A DNA stretch of 13,265 nt. It comes from CAADGU01 sp964581605. GTDB lineage: Bacteria > Chloroflexota > Anaerolineae > Promineifilales > Promineifilaceae. The notes beneath the pieces are model-generated. The model was given only the letters and a program-made list of their open reading frames with translations. It was not told the origin of the DNA and did not search any database. The DNA is taken from positions 1 to 13,265 of the forward strand of contig CAZOPF010000137.1 of the NCBI GenBank assembly GCA_964581605.1, in the 5' to 3' direction. A program made the translations under genes and the position numbers. Positions 7,124-11,635 of the stretch are shown piece by piece (position 1 is the stretch's first letter; every line of letters starts with the position of its first letter).

Positions 7124-7672
7124 ATGATCACCATTTCGGGCCGGGCACAGTTGACGTTTACATTGCCAACGGCCGTAACCACCGCCTTTCACTTTTACCA
7201 GGACATCCACCGCATCTTGCCGTATCTGCCGCGCATTCAATTGGTGCAGGTACACGGGGCGCAGCATATGCGGGTCTGTTATCTCTCCCGCGAGTTGAAT
7301 GCGTATGACGTAGCGATTTATTGTGATGTGCAGGCGGAGGCTGACCCAACCAGCTACACCATTCGCCTGACGCCGCGGGAAGCAGGTACACCCGTCAGAG
7401 CCAAATCATCGTTTAACCGGACGGAGGCTTACGGCCGTTACAGCAGCACCTCCGTTTTCTATCCTGAAGACGGCCGTACCCGACTGGAATACTCCCTGGA
7501 ACTCTCCGCCGAACTGCCCAAACCCTGGGCAACTAAACTGGTGCCGGACAGCATCATGGACGCCATCGCCAACAGCATTACCCACCACCGCATCCATGAA
7601 ATCGCCAGCGGCTTCATTACAAAATCAGCACTGGACATCCCGGCCTGGGCGGCCCAAAATGGCAGCGGATAG
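7124..7672 (+). CDS. SRPBCC/CoxG-like (DUF1997-type) protein
   Basis: Soluble 182-aa protein with the helix-grip pattern of SRPBCC (START-like) proteins: an initial strand SGRAQLTFTLP, a helix FHFYQDIHRILPYLPRIQLVQVHG, repeated beta strands (MRVCYLSRELNAYDVAIYCDV, SYTIRLTPREAG, TSVFYPEDGRTRLEYSLEL), and a long C-terminal helix with SIMDAIANSITHHRIHEIASGF. Such proteins bind small hydrophobic ligands; CoxG in cox operons is one and is thought to help anchor or mature CO dehydrogenase. Its place between MoxR and the CoxE-like gene supports a helper role with that pair, as inference. No Shine-Dalgarno precedes the ATG; a TAGACT box 7 nt upstream suggests leaderless translation. The TAG stop (7670-7672) lies inside the repeat unit that is duplicated next to the assembly gap, so the last residues deserve caution. 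Confidence 0.8.
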   Translation: MITISGRAQLTFTLPTAVTTAFHFYQDIHRILPYLPRIQLVQVHGAQHMRVCYLSRELNAYDVAIYCDVQAEADPTSYTIRLTPREAGTPVRAKSSFNRTEAYGRYSSTSVFYPEDGRTRLEYSLELSAELPKPWATKLVPDSIMDAIANSITHHRIHEIASGFITKSALDIPAWAAQNGSG

Positions 7673-8027
7673 GGAACAGATAAACGGATGGCTTATCCGT
7701 TGGAAACCTGTTACACAACCTCATTTTGTTCGGCCGTTTGCTGCGGGCGTGGATAGGGAACAGATAAACGGATGGCTTATCCGCTCCCCATCCGCTGCCT
7801 TCAAAACCAATGACAACTGGAAACCTGTTACACAACCTCATTTTGTTCGGCCGTTTGCTGCGGGCGTGGATANNNNNNNNNNNNNNNNNNNNNNNNNNNN
7901 NNNNNNNNNNNNNNNNNNNNNNNNNNNNNNNNNNNNNNNNNNNNNNNNNNNNNNNNNNNNNNNNNNNNNNNNTGACAACTGGAAACCTGTTACACAACCT
8001 CATTTTGTTCGGCCGTTTGCTGCGGGC
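7667..8027 (+). repeat. Duplicated SRPBCC-CoxE junction segments flanking the gap
   Basis: Segment A (GGATAGGGAACAG... to TTATCCG) occurs at 7667-7699 and 7751-7783, and begins again at 7868-7872 where the gap starts. Segment B (TGGAAACCTG... to GCTGCGGGC) occurs at 7701-7748, 7818-7865 and, after the gap, 7980-8027; the three look identical over 48 nt. The first unit is A-B (84 nt). The second carries an extra 34 nt between A and B (7784-7817), including ATGACAAC, the start of the VWA gene, so it is 117 nt. A holds a small hairpin CGGAT-GGCTT-ATCCG. Either a real unstable tandem duplication or an assembly artefact. Confidence 0.85.
7873..7972. other. Assembly gap (100 N)
   Basis: A run of exactly 100 N, the conventional length for a scaffold gap of unknown size. 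It interrupts the tandem repeat at the SRPBCC-CoxE junction. Frame continuity across it is coincidental and should not be trusted. Confidence 0.99.
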
Positions 8028-9201
8028 ATTGGGCATAGATGTAAACCCTGGCCGCATGGTAGACCTGGTGCGAGCGTTGGATCACGTTTCCATCGGCCAC
8101 AAGGCGGATTTTTACTTCACCGCCCGCAGCCTGCTGGTGCATGAACATGACGAACTGCCCCTCTTTGACCAGGCATTTGATCTGTTCTGGCGCAAACCGG
8201 CGGGGGAAGGGGTCTGGCTGGATTTGAACAGTTTTCGTCCAGAGGAACCACCCCCCACCCTGCTGGCCCCGCCGCAGCCGGAGAACGTAGCCCAGGAAAA
8301 CGGCCAGCAAGGCAGCGAAGAAAATGGCGATGATGAGACACAAGAGATCATCGAAATCACCCGCACCTACAGCCAGCGCGAACTGCTGCGCCAGAAGGAT
8401 TTTGCCACGCTGACAAAAGAGGAACTCACGGCCGTGCGCTGGCTGATGGCGCAAATGGTGTGGGATTGGGGGTTGCGGCAAACGCGGCGGATGCGGGCCG
8501 GTTACGGCCGTCAGCCAGACCTGCGCCGCCTGATGCGCCAAAATCTGCGCTACGGTGGTGAACTGCTCGTGTGGCCGTCCCGCGAACCCAAATTCAAACC
8601 CCGCCCGCTCATCATCATCGCCGATATTTCCGGCAGCATGGAGCAATATACACGCCTGCTGCTACATTTCTCTTATGGGTTGGCGGAGAGCCTGACGCAA
8701 AAGGTGGAATCGTTTGTTTTCAGCACCCGATTGACGCGCATCACCAGGGAGTTGCACGGCCGTGACCTGGACAACGCGCTCACCGAAGTCGCCGGCCACG
8801 TCCACGATTGGGCCGGCGGCACCCGCATTGGCGATTCCCTGAAAACGTTCAACTACGACTGGGGGCGGCGCGTCTTGGGGCGCGGCGCCATTGTGCTGCT
8901 CATCAGCGATGGTTGGGATCGCGGCGACCCGGAACTGCTGCGCGGCGAGATGGCCCGCCTGCACCGCACCTGCCACCGCCTGATCTGGCTCAACCCCCTG
9001 CTCGGCTCGGCGCAGTATGAGCCGCTGACGCGGGGAATGCAGGCCGCTCTGCCCCACATTGACGATTTTCTACCCGTCCACAACCTGGCCAGCCTGGAAG
9101 ATTTGGCCCAGCATTTGCAAACGGTAACGGCCGCGCAACGGCCGTCGCGCCAACACCGGCCTATTTCGCTCAAAGGCGCCGCTTTCATCAGCCACCATTA
9201 G
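7972..9201 (+). CDS. CoxE-like VWA domain protein
   Basis: VWA protein of about 409 aa and probable partner of the MoxR ATPase. The N-terminal helical part (about 1-80) runs NLLHNLILFGRLLRALGIDV...DLVRALDHVSIGHKADFYFTARSLLVHEHDELPLFDQAF, typical of CoxE/YehP-like proteins. A low-complexity acidic Gln/Glu/Asn linker (about 95-128) follows, then a helical stretch, then the VWA domain (about 205-385) with an intact MIDAS: DISGS (D218, S220, S222), Thr in GGTRIGD (284) and Asp in LLISDGWD (313). The stop is TAG at 9199-9201. The start is inferred: sequence resumes after the gap as TGACAACTGG, and the upstream repeat copy reads ATGACAACTGG at 7810, so the missing A is most likely the last masked base. 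The frame from 7810 through the N run is an artefact. No Shine-Dalgarno is seen in the intact copy. Confidence 0.9.
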   Translation, partial: XTTGNLLHNLILFGRLLRALGIDVNPGRMVDLVRALDHVSIGHKADFYFTARSLLVHEHDELPLFDQAFDLFWRKPAGEGVWLDLNSFRPEEPPPTLLAPPQPENVAQENGQQGSEENGDDETQEIIEITRTYSQRELLRQKDFATLTKEELTAVRWLMAQMVWDWGLRQTRRMRAGYGRQPDLRRLMRQNLRYGGELLVWPSREPKFKPRPLIIIADISGSMEQYTRLLLHFSYGLAESLTQKVESFVFSTRLTRITRELHGRDLDNALTEVAGHVHDWAGGTRIGDSLKTFNYDWGRRVLGRGAIVLLISDGWDRGDPELLRGEMARLHRTCHRLIWLNPLLGSAQYEPLTRGMQAALPHIDDFLPVHNLASLEDLAQHLQTVTAAQRPSRQHRPISLKGAAFISHH

Positions 9202-9264
9202 CAATGTTTTTGTTAAGCTGGTTTTATTGGGGCGCCATGCCCTGTTAAACAAAGGATGCAAATT

Positions 9265-9552
9265 ATGAAAGAGATATTTGTGGCCGCCGGGCCAAATGAA
9301 ATGCAGAACTCAACAAATAAAGAAGGAAAAATTGCCGGATTCTGGCAAGGACTCTGGCATGGATTCATTGCTCCCTTTGCCTTTGGCATGTCCCTGTTCA
9401 AAGAAAATGTGGGGATCTATGAAACGCATAACAACGGCCGTTGGTACAACTTTGGCTTTATCCTTGGCCTGATGATGGTCTTTGGCGGTAACGCCGGGGC
9501 CAGCAAACAATCAACTACCTGGAAAAAGCAAATCCAGAATTCACCCCAATAA
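9265..9552 (+). CDS. Small membrane protein, unnamed conserved type
   Basis: A 95-aa protein with a short polar N-terminus, a first hydrophobic segment (about 24-45, GFWQGLWHGFIAPFAFGMSLF), a loop with KENVGIYETHNNGRWYNFG, and a second hydrophobic segment (about 62-78, FGFILGLMMVFGG), then a polar tail. Small bacterial proteins with a GLWHGFIAP...NVGIYE.HNNG..YNFGF pattern are recalled as widespread and uncharacterised; no function can be given. ATG 9265 is preferred over ATG 9256, because AAAGG (9251-9255) abuts 9256 but is 9 nt from 9265. It is 63 nt after the VWA gene, where no terminator is seen, so read-through is possible. It carries one ACGGCCGT octamer (9434), read as N-G-R. Confidence 0.8.
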   Translation: MKEIFVAAGPNEMQNSTNKEGKIAGFWQGLWHGFIAPFAFGMSLFKENVGIYETHNNGRWYNFGFILGLMMVFGGNAGASKQSTTWKKQIQNSPQ

Positions 9553-9574
9553 ATTGACCGACGGAAAAGGGAGA

Positions 9575-9646
9575 TGGGCCCACCAGGATTCGAACCTGGA
9601 ACCCGGCGGTTATGAGCCGCCTGCTCTGCCGTTGAGCTATAGGCCC
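9575..9646 (-). tRNA. tRNA with CAT anticodon (Met elongator or Ile2)
   Basis: A 72-nt cloverleaf on the minus strand: acceptor GGGCCTA/TGGGCCC (one T-G wobble), D-arm GCTC/GAGC, anticodon stem GGCGG/CCGCC, loop CTCATAA (anticodon CAT), T-arm CCAGG-TTCGAAT-CCTGG, discriminator A, no encoded CCA. It is not an initiator: there is no GGG/CCC anticodon-stem base and the 1-72 pair is normal. Elongator Met and the TilS-modified Ile2 share this anticodon; GAGCAGGCGGCTCATAACCGCC recalls some Ile2 genes, but this is not decisive. Last gene of the Pro-Gly-CAT cluster; no clear terminator hairpin follows. Confidence 0.9.
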
Positions 9647-9651
9647 CAAAG

Positions 9652-9699
9652 AGAAGGATGAAGGATGAAAGAGGTGATACTTTCATCCTTCATCCTTCT
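9652..9699. repeat. Perfect 20-bp hairpin of GAAGGAT heptads in the tRNA spacer
   Basis: The left arm (9652-9671) consists of GAAGGAT tandem heptads; the right arm (9680-9699) is its exact reverse complement; the 8-nt loop is AGGTGATA. It fills the 57-nt spacer between tRNA-Gly and the CAT tRNA and would be in their common transcript. It could be an RNase III-type processing stem or an attenuator. There is no T-run of terminator type. Confidence 0.85.
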
Positions 9700-9703
9700 T
9701 GAG

Positions 9704-9774
9704 AGCGGCGTACCAGACTCGAACTGGTGATAATAGCTTGGAAGGCTATTGTGTTACCGCTACACCAACGCCGC
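9704..9774 (-). tRNA. tRNA-Gly (anticodon TCC)
   Basis: A 71-nt cloverleaf on the minus strand: acceptor GCGGCGT/ACGCCGC, D-arm GTGT/ACAC, anticodon stem ATAGC/GCTAT, loop CTTCCAA (TCC), variable TATC, T-arm ACCAG-TTCGAGT-CTGGT, discriminator T. All stems are perfect. CCA is not encoded. Middle gene of the tRNA cluster. Confidence 0.95.
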
Positions 9775-9788
9775 AGACGTGTAGATGC

Positions 9789-9860
9789 GTGCTTTTGTGT
9801 CAAAGTGCTTAAGTGCTTAAGTGGTTAAGTGCTTACGTGAACACTCAAACACAAAAACAC
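9789..9860. repeat. AGTGCTTA 8-bp tandem repeat inside an inverted repeat
   Basis: Four tandem 8-mers AGTGCTTA, AGTGCTTA, AGTGGTTA, AGTGCTTA (9804-9835) are enclosed by a near-perfect inverted repeat, GTGCTTTTGTGT (9789-9800) and ACACAAAAACAC (9849-9860), with one mismatch in 12. It occupies the spacer between tRNA-Pro and tRNA-Gly. Confidence 0.8.
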
Positions 9861-9876
9861 GAAATCGCCGTTCAGG

Positions 9877-9950
9877 TCGGGGCAGCCGGATTTGAACCGA
9901 CGACCTCTCGCTCCCAAAGCGAGCGCTCTACCAAACTGAGCTATGCCCCG
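9877..9950 (-). tRNA. tRNA-Pro (anticodon TGG)
   Basis: A 74-nt cloverleaf on the minus strand: acceptor CGGGGCA/TGCCCCG, D-arm GCTC/GAGC, anticodon stem CTCGC/GCGAG, loop TTTGGGA (TGG), variable AGGTC, T-arm GTCGG-TTCAAAT-CCGGC with one T-G wobble, discriminator A. The C1-G72 start is usual for tRNA-Pro. CCA is not encoded. First gene of the cluster, about 19 nt behind the predicted start of transcription. Confidence 0.95.
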
Positions 9951-9975
9951 TTGAATTGTGCCGGTACCGGGCAGT

Positions 9976-10004
9976 AGTATACTGAGGCAAGAAGGTGGCG
10001 TCAA
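9976..10004 (-). promoter_or_regulatory. Sigma70-type promoter of the tRNA cluster
   Basis: On the minus strand, -35 TTGACG (9999-10004), 17-nt spacer, -10 TATACT (9976-9981). This is close to consensus with optimal spacing, and it points at tRNA-Pro. A GGCAGG/CCTGCC inverted repeat with a 10-nt loop (10012-10033) lies immediately upstream. Confidence 0.8.
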
Positions 10005-10011
10005 ATGGAGT

Positions 10012-10033
10012 GGCAGGCATTAAATTACCTGCC
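10012..10033. repeat. Small hairpin upstream of the tRNA promoter
   Basis: GGCAGG (10012-10017), 10-nt AT-rich loop, CCTGCC (10028-10033). It could be a second stop signal for the peptidase transcript or just a chance palindrome. No T-run follows on the minus strand. Confidence 0.4.
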
Positions 10034-10052
10034 TCTTTGCACATTTGCCATG

Positions 10053-10100
10053 AAAAAGTGGCTGGGGCTGGCCGCCGGGGCCGATAACCAGCGGCCAGCC
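10053..10100 (-). terminator. Probable intrinsic terminator of the peptidase unit
   Basis: On the minus strand, GGCTGGCCGC (10100-10091), 15-nt loop, GCGGCCAGCC (10075-10066), then CCAGCCAC and TTTTT (10057-10053). The 10-bp stem is perfect and GC-rich, 18 nt after the peptidase stop. The 8-nt distance between stem and T-run is long, so efficiency is uncertain. The GGCTGG/CCAGCC wording links it to the repeats at 2093 and 4391. Confidence 0.55.
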
Positions 10101-10117
10101 AACCAGCAGCCCGTCAA

Positions 10118-11545
10118 CTAACTCCCATTGATCAATGAGTTCACCCAGTCGAGCGATATCTGGGCGGAATAGAAGTTTTCATTAACCGCCAGAGCATTGA
10201 TATAGGCTTCTTGTGCACCATAGAGATCGCCTAGATAGGCCAGGGAATTTCCCTTGTACCAATATGTTTCTTCCACGTTGCGGCCCCCTTGCTCTACTAA
10301 TGTTGCGTTTGCCAGATCGAGAACATCCTGGTGGCGCCCCACCTTAGTATAGGCCATGTAGGGTTTGTGCTGATACCACAACATATGGGGCGGCAGCCCA
10401 ATTTCGCGGGCTTTGTCAAAGGCCTGTACGGCCGCTTCATAATACGCCGCATTCCCTTCCGTCACCATTTCGCCCAGTTCGGTCAGGCTGGTGCCGAGAT
10501 TAAACCAGGCGAACGCATTTTCCGGGTTGGCATCAATTTCAGCCTGGGCGATAGCTGCTGCATTGCGCCACATCGCTTCTTCATCTACCATGCCCGGGCC
10601 TAAGAGACCCTGCACTTCTGCTTCCTGTTCTGGTTTGTAGACCACATAAAATGTGTAGTTAAATTGGGGCCAATAGGTGGAAACCTCTTCATACGAAGCG
10701 GGACGGCCGCTGCCATCCCATGGGCCTAAATAACTGTCCTGGGTATAAAACTGCTGCAATTCATCATCATAGCCGTACACGGTCAGGTAGTGGCCATACC
10801 ACACATTGTTGACTTCGTACCCTTTTTCAATGACCACCGGATAACCGGCCGCCACCAGCCGCTTGATCAATTCCTGTGTGCCGCCGCTGTACGCCGACGC
10901 TTTGTACTGCCCGGCGGTGTATTGATTCACGTAATCGGCAATTTGCCAGGGGCTGACATTGCGGTCTTCGGGATTAGGTTTCAGGTAGCTGGCAATATCT
11001 TCCTGGGTGATGTCGCTGCCATACCAATTCAAAACTTGGGTCAGGTTGGCCGGGCCGCAGTTGTTGAAGGCTTGTTTGACCACGCCCATGCCTCCCAACA
11101 CATAAGCGATAGGCAGTGGTTCTGGCGTGGGGGTAGGGGTGGGGGTGGGGGTAGGCGGTGGGGCTGTACTCGTCGGCTGTGGTGCGGGTTGGGTATCGGC
11201 GGTCTGGCTGACGGCCGTATCCGCAGCCGCGCCAGTCGTTGGTTCTGGTGTGGGCACTGGTAGGGTGGTGGGCACGGCCGTAGGCTGCACACCAATCAGC
11301 GCCTCAATATCCACCGTATCTGTCCCGGTCTGGGTAGCTGCTACCGGCAAAGCGGCCGCTATCGGCACCACTTCGTGAATCACATCTTCCAGCAAACGGC
11401 CGGCAAAAGGCACCCGCTCTTGCAGTGCCACCCGATAGCGCCCTGGTATCTTTTGCACCATCGGCTCTAACGCCAACAATCCGACAATACAAACAAGCTG
11501 CACAAGAACAACAGCCAGGATCACCGCTTTCGTTCGTCTCTTCAT
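10118..11545 (-). CDS. Membrane-anchored C39-like peptidase with TPR tail (copy 2)
   Basis: A 475-aa extracytoplasmic protein. Residues 1-27 form a signal anchor (MKRRTK then a long hydrophobic helix). Residues about 65-143 are a disordered Thr/Pro linker ending in a TPTP run. The C39-like (C39_2) papain-fold domain (about 146-305) shows Cys 163 in NNCGPANLTQVL, His 252 in WYGHYLTVYGYDDE and Asp 270 in TQDSYLG, so the triad is intact. Tetratricopeptide-type helices follow (about 340-470, DANPENAFAWFNLGTSLTELG and later pairs). C39 domains without an ABC transporter are usually secreted cysteine peptidases; the substrate is unknown. The gene lies 90 nt behind a paralogue (11636-13027) with the same architecture and is probably co-transcribed. 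GGAG is only 2 nt from ATG 11545, so the ribosome site is poor. A probable terminator follows. Confidence 0.88.
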   Translation of the reverse strand: MKRRTKAVILAVVLVQLVCIVGLLALEPMVQKIPGRYRVALQERVPFAGRLLEDVIHEVVPIAAALPVAATQTGTDTVDIEALIGVQPTAVPTTLPVPTPEPTTGAAADTAVSQTADTQPAPQPTSTAPPPTPTPTPTPTPEPLPIAYVLGGMGVVKQAFNNCGPANLTQVLNWYGSDITQEDIASYLKPNPEDRNVSPWQIADYVNQYTAGQYKASAYSGGTQELIKRLVAAGYPVVIEKGYEVNNVWYGHYLTVYGYDDELQQFYTQDSYLGPWDGSGRPASYEEVSTYWPQFNYTFYVVYKPEQEAEVQGLLGPGMVDEEAMWRNAAAIAQAEIDANPENAFAWFNLGTSLTELGEMVTEGNAAYYEAAVQAFDKAREIGLPPHMLWYQHKPYMAYTKVGRHQDVLDLANATLVEQGGRNVEETYWYKGNSLAYLGDLYGAQEAYINALAVNENFYSAQISLDWVNSLINGS

Positions 11546-11563
11546 AGCTCCATCTCGGCCGCA

Positions 11564-11619
11564 ATCCGTAAGCCGTTATCCGTAATCCGATGATCGCTCG
11601 TCACGAATTACGGCTTACG
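11564..11619. repeat. ATCCGTA heptad repeat with inverted copy between the peptidase genes
   Basis: Four heptads, ATCCGTA AGCCGTT ATCCGTA ATCCGAT (11564-11591), followed after a short loop by their partial reverse complement. Exact pairs are CGTAAGCCGT (11567-11576)/ACGGCTTACG (11610-11619), or alternatively CCGTAAT (11580-11586)/ATTACGG (11607-11613). The two pairings compete. It lies in the 90-nt spacer between the two peptidase genes and might affect expression of the second. Confidence 0.75.
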
Positions 11620-11635
11620 CATCCCGGACTATACA

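Noticed and set aside
7810..7971. Upstream ATG 7810 as the VWA gene start
   Set aside because: It would read through a repeat copy and 100 N; the natural start is the equivalent ATG of the last copy, at the gap's 3' edge.
7667..8027. Insertion sequence remnant at the SRPBCC-CoxE junction
   Set aside because: No transposase fragment, no terminal inverted repeats and no target duplication pattern; the copies are pieces of the junction itself.
7596..8144. Open frame across the repeats and N run
   Set aside because: It begins inside the SRPBCC gene in another frame, is mostly repeat and N translation, and ends within the VWA gene; only frame coincidence keeps it open.
10790..11263. Plus-strand ORF of 157 aa
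   Set aside because: Antisense to the second C39 peptidase; low complexity from its TPTP linker.
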